From: CAWBRY01 sp963791295
GTDB lineage: Bacteria; Bacteroidota; Bacteroidia; Chitinophagales; Chitinophagaceae
Length of the DNA: 64,000 nt
Direction of reading: 5' to 3'
NCBI GenBank assembly: GCA_963791295.1
Contig: CAWBRY010000004.1
Span: forward strand, 186,001-250,000
The position numbers and the translations under genes were made by a program. The notes beneath the pieces are model-generated. The model did not search any database. It had not been told where the DNA came from and saw only the letters and a list, made by a program, of their open reading frames with translations. Of this stretch, positions 53,469 to 63,060 are shown one piece after another. Position 1 is the first letter of the stretch; each line of letters starts with the position of its first letter.

Positions 53469-54206
53469 TCACGATCCATTCCAGATCCGCCAACTTTCTT
53501 CCGCCTGCAACACTAACATTTCTTCCCCGTTCTTAATTGTCGCTCCCATCTCCCTTCCTTTTTTTAGAAACAGCGTTTCAGCAGGATTATAGATAAGATC
53601 ATACAGCAAATGGCGATCTGAAATGAACGAATATGGGATATCCGGGAATGAATCGATCTGCGGATACATCCCCTGAGGTGTCGCATTGATGAGGATAGGA
53701 TTATTCTCTATTATTTTTTTATCGATATCCTGATAAGAAAGGATTGAATGCTCAGTTGGTTTACGGCTAACTATAGTAAATCCAATGCCCAATTGCTGAA
53801 GCACAAAAGTCACTGCTGCCGTGGCACCCCCCTTCCCCAGTATGAGTGCGTGACGATGGTGAGGCTTGAGTAACGGCGAAAGACTTTTTTCAAATCCGAA
53901 AGTATCGGTATTATATCCGGTCAACTTATGATCGCTGAATTTAATACAGTTGCATGCATGCAATTCAGCAGGGATCTGATTCGAAGAATCCAGGTAAGGA
54001 AAAACAGCTTGTTTATATGGAACGGTCACATTAAGACCTTCCAGGTCAGGATGAACCTTAATTAAATCAGGCAATTCGTTAATTGATTCGATCGGGAACA
54101 GTTCATAGCGACAATCCGTCAATCCTTCCCGCTCAAACTTTTCTGTAAAAAATCTCTTAGAAAAAGAATGAGATAATGGAAAACCAATTAATCCAAACAG
54201 CCGCAT
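53469..54206 (-). CDS. aroE: Shikimate dehydrogenase
   Basis: A 245-residue protein. Shikimate binding motifs are GFPLSHSFSKRFF near 8 and GLNVTVPYKQAVFPYLD near 57, with the catalytic Lys in PYK. The NADP motif ILGKGGATAAVTFVLQQLG is near 122 and the C-terminal QAEESWRIW. It reduces 3-dehydroshikimate in aromatic amino acid synthesis. Its ATG overlaps the stop of the ComA-like gene by one base (TGATG), so translation of the two is coupled. Confidence 0.93.
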   Translation of the reverse strand: MRLFGLIGFPLSHSFSKRFFTEKFEREGLTDCRYELFPIESINELPDLIKVHPDLEGLNVTVPYKQAVFPYLDSSNQIPAELHACNCIKFSDHKLTGYNTDTFGFEKSLSPLLKPHHRHALILGKGGATAAVTFVLQQLGIGFTIVSRKPTEHSILSYQDIDKKIIENNPILINATPQGMYPQIDSFPDIPYSFISDRHLLYDLIYNPAETLFLKKGREMGATIKNGEEMLVLQAEESWRIWNGS

Positions 54207-54976
54207 CAGGCTTCTTTTTTATCGAGGTATAGGTGGAAGGTATCGCCGCGAAGACCAATACGCATGGCCTCCAATGGCAGCATTTCCGTGGGCGCAATAT
54301 TGCCGAGGTTTACATTGCAACCTAACAGCTCTATGAAGTACAACTGTTGCGCTTTTTGTGGCGCTTCCCAAATGATCTTTTCACTTGCAATCTGCGTCAG
54401 TATTTCCTGTACAAGCCCTTCCCGCACTTCACCGCTGCCCCTGTAAATACCTACATTACCGGATTCCCTTGCTTCCGCGATAACATAAGTGGCGCCGGCT
54501 TCCAATTCTGCTTTCATCAATTCGATCCATTTATAGGGAGGAATGATATGCGCGGCATCCTTGCTTCCCACCTCGCTCAGCACCGTTCCGTGTTTGGTAA
54601 GTTTTTCTATATATCCGCACTTTTCTGCATGAGGGATGGTAATGGAACCATCGCTTACTTCCATATAACTAATACCAAAATCCTTGCAGACCTTAATGTA
54701 CTCATCAAATTGGTTACGGATCAGAAACGCTTCAAATAGAGTGCCGCCAAAATAGATGGGAATATCATATGACCTGTAAACTTCTAGTTTTTGAGTCAGG
54801 TTGGGAGTCACGAAGGAAGTACCGAATCCCAGTTTAACGATATCAACATGAGGATGGGAGACGCTCATGAAATTTTCCGCTTCATTCACACTCAGGCCTT
54901 TGTCCATTACCATCGTAAGGCCCGATTTACGAGGCTTTGGAATACGAAAGGGGATCTGAGAAAGGTTAAAATTCAT
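54206..54976 (-). CDS. Phosphosulfolactate synthase (ComA) family protein
   Basis: The ATG at 54976 (MNFNLSQIPFRIPKPRKSG) gives 256 residues; an ATG at 55006 would place the start inside the promoter. The family barrel is clear: RKSGLTMVMDKGLSVNEAENF near 18, DIVKLGFGTSFV near 47, IPIYFGGTLFEAF near 72, MEVSDGSITIP near 105 and NLGNIAPTEMLPLEAMRIGLRGDTF near 220. ComA joins sulfite and PEP to phosphosulfolactate in coenzyme M synthesis, which is not expected here. A role in sulfonolipid or other sulfonate synthesis is possible but unproven. Confidence 0.85.
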   Translation of the reverse strand: MNFNLSQIPFRIPKPRKSGLTMVMDKGLSVNEAENFMSVSHPHVDIVKLGFGTSFVTPNLTQKLEVYRSYDIPIYFGGTLFEAFLIRNQFDEYIKVCKDFGISYMEVSDGSITIPHAEKCGYIEKLTKHGTVLSEVGSKDAAHIIPPYKWIELMKAELEAGATYVIAEARESGNVGIYRGSGEVREGLVQEILTQIASEKIIWEAPQKAQQLYFIELLGCNVNLGNIAPTEMLPLEAMRIGLRGDTFHLYLDKKEA

Positions 54977-55003
54977 GCATTCAACAAGGTTCAGAGAGGC
55001 GCA

Positions 55004-55034
55004 CAAAAGTAGGGAACTAGCATGAAGGCGGCAA
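55004..55034 (-). promoter_or_regulatory. Probable promoter of the ComA-like gene and aroE
   Basis: On the minus strand TTG (55032-55034), a 20-base spacer and TACTTTTG (55004-55011) match the Bacteroidota consensus, 27 bases before the ATG at 54976. It argues for the ATG at 54976 as the true start. Confidence 0.6.
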
Positions 55035-55074
55035 GAGAAGAAAACACCATGAACAAAATCAGAATATTCGCCAA

Positions 55075-56497
55075 TTAAATCGATTTGTTGCGTTTGAACC
55101 TGGCGATCACATCGACGACCTGCTGATTTTGTAAAATAGAAGGATTCAATTCTACAAATTTCTTCAGCATTTTCGGCGATTCATTCATTGCTTTTTCCAA
55201 TTGAACGATGGCTTCTTTTCCTTTACCCATGGCAAGCAAGATCGCAGCTCTGTAAAAGATAAAAAGTGTTTTGCCTTTGGTCATGGTGATGGCCACTTGC
55301 GTCTCACCCAGAGCTTCTTCATAATACTCTCCTTTATAAAGGCAACGGATCAGCGCTTCCCAACCGGAAGTTTTTCGCGGACGAAGCTCAACCACCTTTG
55401 TAAAAAATTGAACGGCTTCTTTAAAAAGGCCCAACTGCATTTTACATTCGCCCATCAGCAAGCTATAGTCGGACTGATAATTGTCGATCCTTAAGGCATG
55501 GGTCAGTTGTTTGATGCAATTCTCCCAATGGCCTTCATTAAAATACGTACAGGCGATTTTATAGAAAAGTTTATGGTCGTCCTGGTGTAAATGAGATGCC
55601 TTTCGATAGTAAAACCTTGCTTGCGCATAATTTTTCATCCTGTCATAGCAATGGCCGATGGCTTCATAGATCACATCCTCGGGTTTGGCCAGTTCGATTA
55701 CTTTTTCCAGCATTTCTACCGCTTCCTTGTATTTGCGAAGACGGATAAATGCATCTCCCATGTTCCTGTAGGCATAGTCAAATTTCTCATCGATGGTAAC
55801 CGCATACAGATATGCATCGATCGCCTTTTCATACAGCTTCAACCCCTGGTATGCCGCCGCGAGGTTGAACCATGCCAGTTCATTATAGGGAAAATCGTCG
55901 ATGATCTTTTGATGAAGACGAATGCTTTCTTCATTGCGACCGGTGAAATCAGTCCAGAAACAAATTTTATATAACGCCTCCTCATTATTCGGGTCATCCG
56001 TCGAGCACCATTTTCAGGCAATCAAATACTTTGTCAAATTCTTCATAGTCATCATACACATCGGCTAATTCAAAGAGGAGTTCTATCCTCTCCTGGCCTT
56101 CAAATAAGTTAAGAGCCTCTTCCAGCAACTCGACCGCTTTGCCCTGTTGATCCAATGCCAGGTAGGCGTCGGTCTTCAAAATATACAGGTTAATGTCACC
56201 TCCATCCAATAAGCTGGCCTGCTCCAGGATGGTCAATGCATCCTTATAGCGCCGGTTAGCCAAAAGGATATCTGCTTTTTTGATCATTAACATCGACGAA
56301 TAGGGGTATTGTTCGCTGCCCGTCTCAGCCGCTTCCATGGCCTTTACGAGCTCGTCCTTCTCCTGGAAATGATCAATTATTTTTTCGAAAGCATCCTCCT
56401 CCAACAAGGAATTCCCCTGGCCCTTTTTCAGGTTTTCGTACTGCCTTAATAACTCGCGAAGCTGTTCCCGGTCTTCTCGTAGCGGATTATCCTTCAT
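55075..56497 (-). CDS. Tetratricopeptide repeat protein, frame interrupted once
   Basis: Two frames (56497-55994 and about 56000-55075) form one protein. The first ends in MVLDG followed by a stop; removing one G near 55997 joins it to DDPNNEEALYKICFW and the rest, giving 473 residues. At least eight TPR-like helix pairs are visible, for example RYKDALTILEQASLLDGGDINLY near 80, YEKAIDAYLYAVTIDEKFDYAYRN near 225 and KEAVQFFTKVVELRPRKTSGWEAL near 365. There is no signal peptide, so it is a cytoplasmic scaffold of unknown partners. Confidence 0.82.
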
Positions 56498-56678
56498 CAG
56501 TTGGCATTTATTATCAACAAGTTAGTAGAAAAGGCCGGGATTTAAAAGCCCTTTGTTTTCCCCAGGTGTGTAAAATCTTGGAAATTTTAGGGCGGAAATG
56601 TAACAAAAACGCCTTTTCGCCGTTAAGAAACTATTAAAGTTCTGGACTTTCTGTTTTCTTTATATCCTTTTTTTCATT

Positions 56679-56686
56679 TATTTTTG
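56679..56686 (+). promoter_or_regulatory. TAnnTTTG box directly before the start of a small exported protein
   Basis: TATTTTTG ends six bases before the ATG at 56693. A transcript from this box would begin at or next to the start codon, which would make the mRNA leaderless. No good -33 TTTG was found, so the match may be chance. Confidence 0.3.
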
Positions 56687-56692
56687 TAGGCA

Positions 56693-57046
56693 ATGAACCA
56701 CCCTAGATTTACATGGAGGAATTTGCTGCGCAAGCAATTGGGCATCGCACTTATTCTCGCTATTTCAGCCATTGCCGCTTTTGCGACACTTGGCGAAAAG
56801 CCCGCCCGCTCTAAATCTTCTCTTCTTTCCGACAAATCACGTGGGAACTCGGGAAACTTTTCTTTGAAATCGGGTTACTTGTATAGAGGTAATCAGGTGA
56901 TCAATGCAAAGAATGCAAAATTCATCAGTTTGAATACAGTCGTTACCTACCAAAAAGGTAACACTACATATATTCTGCCATTTAAAAAGAAGGTGTTGTT
57001 GGATAAAGTGACATTCAATCCGAATGCCGCCACTCGCCGTTATTAA
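56693..57046 (+). CDS. Small exported hypothetical protein
   Basis: A 117-residue protein. After a basic start (NHPRFTWRNLLRKQLG) one hydrophobic helix (IALILAISAIAAFATLG, about 17-33) acts as signal peptide or anchor. The rest is polar, with KSGYLYRGNQVINAKNAKFISLNTVVTYQKG. No family was recognised. Its stop overlaps that of the convergent GLPGLI-like gene by three bases. It is a real gene by codon use and start context, but its function is unknown. Confidence 0.65.
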   Translation: MNHPRFTWRNLLRKQLGIALILAISAIAAFATLGEKPARSKSSLLSDKSRGNSGNFSLKSGYLYRGNQVINAKNAKFISLNTVVTYQKGNTTYILPFKKKVLLDKVTFNPNAATRRY

Positions 57047-57711
57047 TTACTTCCTCCCGCTCCTTTACTCTCTTCGTATGTCATTACGCGGTAACCTGAT
57101 TTAGGTAGATCCAGTTTTGCCTGTGGTACCGGGTTAAAATTAATGTTGGCGACCGTATAGGTGACCATTAACTTACCGAGCGAAGCTTCGTATTGCATGG
57201 CGAGGCCAGGAAGGTTTTTATTGAGATATTGAAAGTCTTTATTTACAGGTACCAGGTCTTTGGTAAAGTAGACAGTGAACGTGCTATTATCCGCCAGTTT
57301 GCCGATCGCTTTCTGGCAATTGTATCCTGCAATCGTTTTGAATTCCTCGACGTAAGTAAAGGAAATGCCTTCATATTTTTTGTTGGATTCCTTCCAATTA
57401 GCAGGTGTCATCCGGATCATGTATTTCTGATCACCATAATCTTTCAAAATTGTAACATCCCCGGTCTTGCCATCGATGATCGTGGCCTGCGTTCCCAGAG
57501 AGCTCACCAATTCGGAACGACTGGAATTGCCTTTGAGGTAAATGACGCTGGTGGCGCCATCCAGAAGGTCCGCCGTTTGAGGAGTGGTATTGCTGGTATT
57601 GATGACTATATCATAGGAAATGGTGGCTTCGGTCAGCTTTCTCTGCGCCATACCCGACAGGGATGAGAAGAGCAATCCAAATACAAATAATATAGCAATA
57701 GTCCTTTTCAT
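57043..57711 (-). CDS. Secreted protein of the GLPGLI-like type
   Basis: The ATG at 57711 (MKRTIAILFVFGLLFSSLSGMAQ) gives 222 residues with a clear signal peptide; an ATG at 57768 would add 19 residues. The body has KLTEATISYDIVIN, FKTIAGYNCQKAIGKL near 140 and FTVYFTKDLVPVNKDFQYLNKNLPGLAMQY near 155. The NLPGLAMQY segment resembles the signature of GLPGLI-family exported proteins of Bacteroidota. The function of that family is not known. Confidence 0.72.
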   Translation of the reverse strand: MKRTIAILFVFGLLFSSLSGMAQRKLTEATISYDIVINTSNTTPQTADLLDGATSVIYLKGNSSRSELVSSLGTQATIIDGKTGDVTILKDYGDQKYMIRMTPANWKESNKKYEGISFTYVEEFKTIAGYNCQKAIGKLADNSTFTVYFTKDLVPVNKDFQYLNKNLPGLAMQYEASLGKLMVTYTVANINFNPVPQAKLDLPKSGYRVMTYEESKGAGGSN

Positions 57712-57875
57712 TTTATTTACCTGAAACATTCGTTCAAAAGACGTCTCGGTTGAACCAATTCGTTGCACCTTGCCTTCAAAGGGTTTTACATTCTCATTTT
57801 ATTATCATTTACGATTCCCCAATATCGTAGATTCACTCGCCTCCCACAATGGACTTAGGAGTTTCTTAACTAAAA

Positions 57876-59723
57876 TTATCGCTTATTTTTTTGTTGCATT
57901 TCCTTCATCTTCCGCTGCTGTTCCTGCATCTGCTCCATTCGTTCCTGCCATTTCGATTTGGTCTTGGGCTTCTTTCGATTCTCCTCCATCTTCACCAGGA
58001 TCTTGTTATGGTCAATAATATAATTCTGGATCACAAACTGCAGACCCAATGTCACGATGTTCGACACAGTATAGTACCATGTAAGCGCGGACGGGAGCCG
58101 GTTAAAAATAAACAGGAGAAAGACAGGAAAAATATAGGGAAGATATTTCATCACCGGGTTGCTTTGATCCGGTGTCATGCTCATGCTGTAGATGGAGATG
58201 GCAAAGCTGGTGATGACGGCAGTGATCGTAAAGAGACTTATATGATCACCCAATATAGACGTGATAATGGGTATGCTGCCAAACTGGATAACCTTATCCG
58301 GAGCCGAAAGATCGTCGGCCCACAAAAAGCTTGCGCCTCGCAATCCAACCTCGGAATTGAAAAAGCTATATAGCGCAAAGAAAATGGGTATTTGTAACAG
58401 GGCAGGAATACATCCGCCCAGAGGATTTACACCTGCTTCGCGGAACAATTTCATTTGTTCCATGCTCATTTGCTGCTGGTCCTTACCATATTTTTCGCGA
58501 AGCTTCGCGATTTCAGGTCGCAACGCTTTCATCTTCGCTCCGCTCAAATAGCTGGAATAAGTAAGTGGCGAGATCAGCAGTCGAATGAAGAATGTGAGCA
58601 ATGCAATGGCTAATCCATAGCTGCCGACAAAACTCTTCATGAAATCGAATATGGGCAAAATGATAAACTTGTTGAGAGGGCGAACGAAAGCATACATGCC
58701 CTGCCCGAGGTTTACCAGTTTTTCAAACCTCAAATCATATTTCTTCAGTAAATGATAGTCGGAAGGACCATAAAAAATATTAAATGCAACGGGAGCAGAT
58801 GCAGCAGCAGGAACCTGGACTTTTAAATTGGCGGTGGATCTCACCACCTGGGAGTCATCGTCCGGTACGGACCAGTCCATCTTTCCCGCCGAAAAATTGT
58901 TTTTTGCAACGAGGATGGTGAAAAAGAAACGTTGCCTTACGCCTACCCATTTAACGGGCTTTCCAAATTCCTTATCTGTGCGACGAAGGATTGTATGATA
59001 ATCAAATTCATCGTCCTCCAGGTAGCCCACTTGTGTGTTTTGTCGTTCAAAGGACATAGATGCCTCCTGGCGGGCAGCAGTGTATTGCCAGGTCAGGTTC
59101 ATGATGCCCTGGCTCAGAAGTTTATCGGCGCCACGTAACAATACATTGAAATCAACCATGTAATCATCCGGCTTCAGTGTATATTGATGGGTAATGGAAG
59201 ATCCGGCGCTATCTGATGATTTTAGAGTGAATGAATAGGTCTTGCTGCCATCTGCATTCTTCGTTGAATCGATATGATTGAAGTAAAGGTCTCCTGTCTG
59301 CGCGCTGGTATTTGAACCTGTATTAATGGTATAAGTAAGGCGATCAAAATCTGAACCGGCAAGCCTGACCAATCCACTATCCTGGTTTTTGAATTTCTTT
59401 AGGTCAACCCATTTTGGCTGTCCGCCTTTATTTGTAAAGGCCACCCTCATCAATTGGTTCTCTGCATAAAAGATCTGTTCCTTACCGTTGGCCGCGTCCT
59501 TATAGCTTCCTGCATTGGTGGCCTTATTGATCGTATCTGCCCGCGCTGAATCTATTCTTGCTGCCAGCGTATCTGGCTTAGGTCGGGCAGCGTTGGCGAT
59601 AGAGTCTTCAATAGCCTTCTTTTTCCGGTAGCTGGCCTGTTCTTTATTTGTATAGATAAAATAACCAAAAAAGAGAGCGGCGAGAATTACGAAACCGAGA
59701 ACGGTGTTACGATCAAACTTCAT
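57876..59723 (-). CDS. yidC: Membrane protein insertase YidC
   Basis: A 615-residue protein. The N-terminal helix (TVLGFVILAALFFGYFIYT) is followed by the large periplasmic P1 domain (about 30-340) and the five-helix insertase core from FIRLLISPLTYSSYLSGAKMKALRPEIAKLREKYG near 385, including the cytoplasmic coiled hairpin and GVNPLGGCIPALLQIPIFFALYSFF near 425. The tail is highly basic (QERMEQMQEQQRKMKEMQ). It inserts proteins into the inner membrane, with or without SecYEG. It lies 76 bases after pyrG, a common Bacteroidota neighbour. Confidence 0.95.
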   Translation of the reverse strand: MKFDRNTVLGFVILAALFFGYFIYTNKEQASYRKKKAIEDSIANAARPKPDTLAARIDSARADTINKATNAGSYKDAANGKEQIFYAENQLMRVAFTNKGGQPKWVDLKKFKNQDSGLVRLAGSDFDRLTYTINTGSNTSAQTGDLYFNHIDSTKNADGSKTYSFTLKSSDSAGSSITHQYTLKPDDYMVDFNVLLRGADKLLSQGIMNLTWQYTAARQEASMSFERQNTQVGYLEDDEFDYHTILRRTDKEFGKPVKWVGVRQRFFFTILVAKNNFSAGKMDWSVPDDDSQVVRSTANLKVQVPAAASAPVAFNIFYGPSDYHLLKKYDLRFEKLVNLGQGMYAFVRPLNKFIILPIFDFMKSFVGSYGLAIALLTFFIRLLISPLTYSSYLSGAKMKALRPEIAKLREKYGKDQQQMSMEQMKLFREAGVNPLGGCIPALLQIPIFFALYSFFNSEVGLRGASFLWADDLSAPDKVIQFGSIPIITSILGDHISLFTITAVITSFAISIYSMSMTPDQSNPVMKYLPYIFPVFLLFIFNRLPSALTWYYTVSNIVTLGLQFVIQNYIIDHNKILVKMEENRKKPKTKSKWQERMEQMQEQQRKMKEMQQKNKR

Positions 59724-59745
59724 TAATACACTTTTTGGGAGTTGG

Positions 59746-59753
59746 CAAAGATA
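59746..59753 (-). promoter_or_regulatory. Possible yidC promoter -7 box
   Basis: TATCTTTG on the minus strand lies 22 bases before the yidC ATG and continues as TATCTTTGCCAACTCCC, resembling the flank of the ribosomal promoters. No TTG was found at the expected -33 distance. Confidence 0.4.
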
Positions 59754-59799
59754 GGTGTTTCAGTGGCCTTTGGATGCTAGATACCAGATGCTGAGATGT

Positions 59800-61452
59800 C
59801 TAGATCATCTCACTCTGCAACAGGGGATTCTTTATCGCGCTCTTGTTTTCTGTATAACCCTTTGCGGCTTTTATAAAATGGACGAATAGCGGATGAGGAT
59901 TTTCGACGGTGCTTTTTAATTCCGGATGATATTGCACCCCGATGAAGAATGGATGATTCGGGATCTCGATGATCTCAACTAATCCCGTCGCCAGGTTTTT
60001 GCCGCTGGCGATCATGCCTGCTTTTTCAAATTGATCAAGATATATATTATTGAATTCCCAACGATGGCGATGCCTTTCACTGATCGACTTCTTCTCATAG
60101 ATCTGCGAGGCCAGTGTGCCATCCTTTATTTCACAGGGATAGGCACCCAATCGCATCGTCCCTCCCTTGGCACTGATTCTTTTCTGCTCTTCCATCAGAT
60201 CAATGACTGGCTTCGGTTGTATCAGGATCCATTTCTGTAGAGTGAGCCGCTTTTAATCCAATTATATTCCTGGCAAATTCGATGACAGCCATCTGCATGC
60301 CCAGGCAAATGCCGAAGAAGGGCAATCCGTTTTCTCTTGCATATTTAACAGCCACGACTTTGCCTTCTACTCCCCTATGACCAAATCCGGGTGCCACCAG
60401 CAAGCCATCCAGGCCCGCCAATTTTTCCGCTACATTATCTTCTGTGATGAATTCACTGTGCACATTCACGATCTGCACCTGGCATTCATTCATGGCACCG
60501 GCATGAATAAAAGATTCCAGGATGGATTTATAAGCATCCTGTAGTTCAATATATTTTCCAATCAATCCAATCGTATACTTTGCCCTTGGGATATTTTAGT
60601 TTATCGAGAAATTCTTTCCACCTCGTTAACTCGGGTTCGTTATAGTTGGTGATATTGAATTTCTTCAAACAGATGACATCCAGTTTTTCGCGAAGCATGG
60701 CCAGCGGAACTTCATAAATAGTAGGTGCATCCGCAGCTTCTATCACCGCTTCCAGTTTTACATTGCAGAACAAGGCAATCTTGCGGCGCAATTCCGGACT
60801 CAATGTTCTTTCTGTCCGGCACACTAATAATGTCCGGATGAACGCCTTCCTGGCTAAGCATCTTCACGCTGTGCTGGGTGGGTTTGGTCTTGGATTCCTT
60901 TGCTGCTTTCAGGTAGGGGATCAAGGTAAGATGGATGACCACAGAATCTTCTTCGGGTAGTTCCCAGTGAAGTTGACGGACTGCTTCGACGAAAGGAAGA
61001 CTCTCAATGTCGCCAACAGTTCCTCCAATCTCGGTGATGATGATATCATAGTCATTCTTCTGCCCGAGCAACTGCATTCTTCTTTTGATTTCATCCGTAA
61101 TATGAGGCACCACCTGGACTGTCTTTCCCAGGTAAGCACCTTCTCTTTCTTTATTGATAACGGTTTGGTATATGCGACCAGTGGTTACGTTATTGGCCTG
61201 TGAAGTATAAATGCTGAGGAATCTTTCGTAGTGGCCAAGGTCGAGGTCGGTCTCTGCTCCATCCTCGGTAACAAAACATTCACCGTGTTCATAAGGATTC
61301 AAAGTACCGGGGTCAACGTTGATGTAGGGATCAAACTTTTGAATAGTCACTCTTAATCCCCGGGCCTGCAGCAGCTTTGCAAGGGATGCGGCGACTATGC
61401 CCTTCCCTAGAGAAGAACTCACTCCACCGGTAACAAAAATGTACTTAGCCAT
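59800..61452 (-). CDS. pyrG: CTP synthase, frame interrupted three times (probable sequence errors)
   Basis: Four frames (61452-60712, 60824-60546, 60565-60200, 60195-59800) are consecutive parts of one CTP synthase. Removing one base near 60825, one near 60575 and one near 60219 gives 549 residues, the normal length. The synthetase domain starts MAKYIFVTGGVSSSLGKGI with KFDPYINVDPGTLNPYEHGECFV. The amidase domain has GLIGKYIELQDAYKSI, the nucleophile motif FFGICLGMQMAV and the GVQYHPEL of the catalytic His-Glu. The enzyme makes CTP from UTP and glutamine. All three breaks are single inserted bases and no other damage is visible. Confidence 0.9.
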
Positions 61453-61737
61453 AGTCTGGTCATTTTTATTTGGAATTCCCGATCTGAATAATAAGATATC
61501 TGAGTCCGGGAGCCCGAATTCAAATAAGCCAACTGCACAAAATCAATTTACCCTAAAAAGTCAGAAAATTTACCCACCCACATTGACCAGCGGATACTTC
61601 ATTCGGCATTGCGCCGGATCCAAACAATCGAAAGAGTTTCCGGGAGGTCATGTAAAGTTAAGGCTCTTTTTACTGTCGCAAAAATCCAACTTGATTCTTT
61701 TCAGAAAAAAGTTCGACTTTAGTCGGAAAAGAACATT

Positions 61738-63021
61738 ATGAAAAAATTGATTTCACTTCTCTATGTCTTGTTGCTCACTATCGGTATCCATGCACAAAAA
61801 ACGTATATATGGTGTGGGACGTTAATTGATGCCAATTCGAGTGAGGCTAAAAAGAACATGACGATTATTGTTGAAAAAAATAAGATCCTTTCTGTGGAGA
61901 GTGGATTTTCAAAAGCGGGGACTCAGGATAGGACAATCGATCTGAAGTCTCAGACAGTCACGCCGGGATGGATCGATTGCCATGTCCATATGGAGGGTGA
62001 GACCAATCCCAATCGGTACTTGCAGGCGTTCACTCTAAACCCTGCCGATTACGCATTTCAATCAGTCGTTTATGCGGAGCGGACATTGATGGCGGGTTTT
62101 ACTACCGTCCGTGACGTCGGTGGTTCGGGTGTAAACGTTTCTTTGCGTAATGCAGTGAATAAAGGATTGGTCAAAGGGCCCAGGATCTTTACTGCCGGAA
62201 AGGCTATCGGAACAACGGGTGGCCATGCCGATCCGACTAACGGCTACCGGGAAGATCTGATGGGTGATCCGGGCCCGGCCCAAGGAGTCGTCAATGGGCC
62301 TGAGGATTGTCGCAAGGCCGTACGGCAACGCTATAAAGAAGGGTCTGATCTGATCAAGATAACAGCCACCGGTGGTGTGCTAAGTGTCGCAAAGAGTTCG
62401 AGCAACTCACAATTCACAGAAGAAGAAGTGAAGGAGATCGTACAAACAGCCAAAGATTATGGTCTTCGTGTGGCCGCACATGCTCATGGTGCAGAAGGAA
62501 TGAAGAGAGCGATCCGGGCAGGTGTCAATTCAATTGAACATGGCACTTATATGGATGATGAAGCGATTGAGTTATTTAAAAAATATGGAACGTTTTACGT
62601 ACCTACGATCATCGCCGGTAAATCGGTTGCCGATTCGGCGAAGATACCGGGCTACTTTCCTGATCTGGTGAGACCAAAGGCATTGGAGGTCGGTCCGAAA
62701 ATCCAGGCTACTTTCGCAAAAGCGTATAAATCGGGAGTCAAGATTGCCTTTGGGACGGATGCCGGTGTTTTTATGCATGGCAAGAACTGGATTGAATTCA
62801 CGTATATGATTGAAGCGGGCATGCCGGCGATAGAGGCAATCAAGTCAGCCACGATCGTTGCAGCAGATCTGATAGGAATTAAAGATATGACGGGAAGTAT
62901 TGAAGCGGGAAAACTGGCGGACATAGTAGCCGTTGAAGGAGATCCGCTAAAAGATCCCCAGGCATTTGGCAAGGTTGTATTTGTAATGAAAGACGGAGTG
63001 ATTTATAAGAACATTCACTAA
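61738..63021 (+). CDS. Secreted amidohydrolase (imidazolonepropionase-like/prolidase group)
   Basis: A 427-residue protein with a signal peptide (MKKLISLLYVLLLTIGIHAQ). Metal motifs are DCHVHME near 80 (HxH), the region of the carboxylated-lysine or its replacement at DLIKITATGGVLS near 205, AAHAHGAEGMKRAIRAGVNSIEHG near 245, and FGTDAGVFMHGKN near 335. The family hydrolyses cyclic amides and dipeptides; the substrate is unknown. It is divergent from pyrG; the 285-base region between them holds no gene, only a possible pyrG promoter (TAACTTTA) near 61650. Confidence 0.87.
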   Translation: MKKLISLLYVLLLTIGIHAQKTYIWCGTLIDANSSEAKKNMTIIVEKNKILSVESGFSKAGTQDRTIDLKSQTVTPGWIDCHVHMEGETNPNRYLQAFTLNPADYAFQSVVYAERTLMAGFTTVRDVGGSGVNVSLRNAVNKGLVKGPRIFTAGKAIGTTGGHADPTNGYREDLMGDPGPAQGVVNGPEDCRKAVRQRYKEGSDLIKITATGGVLSVAKSSSNSQFTEEEVKEIVQTAKDYGLRVAAHAHGAEGMKRAIRAGVNSIEHGTYMDDEAIELFKKYGTFYVPTIIAGKSVADSAKIPGYFPDLVRPKALEVGPKIQATFAKAYKSGVKIAFGTDAGVFMHGKNWIEFTYMIEAGMPAIEAIKSATIVAADLIGIKDMTGSIEAGKLADIVAVEGDPLKDPQAFGKVVFVMKDGVIYKNIH

Positions 63022-63060
63022 AAAGGCAACTTATCACTGTCATGAGTCGATTATGATTTT

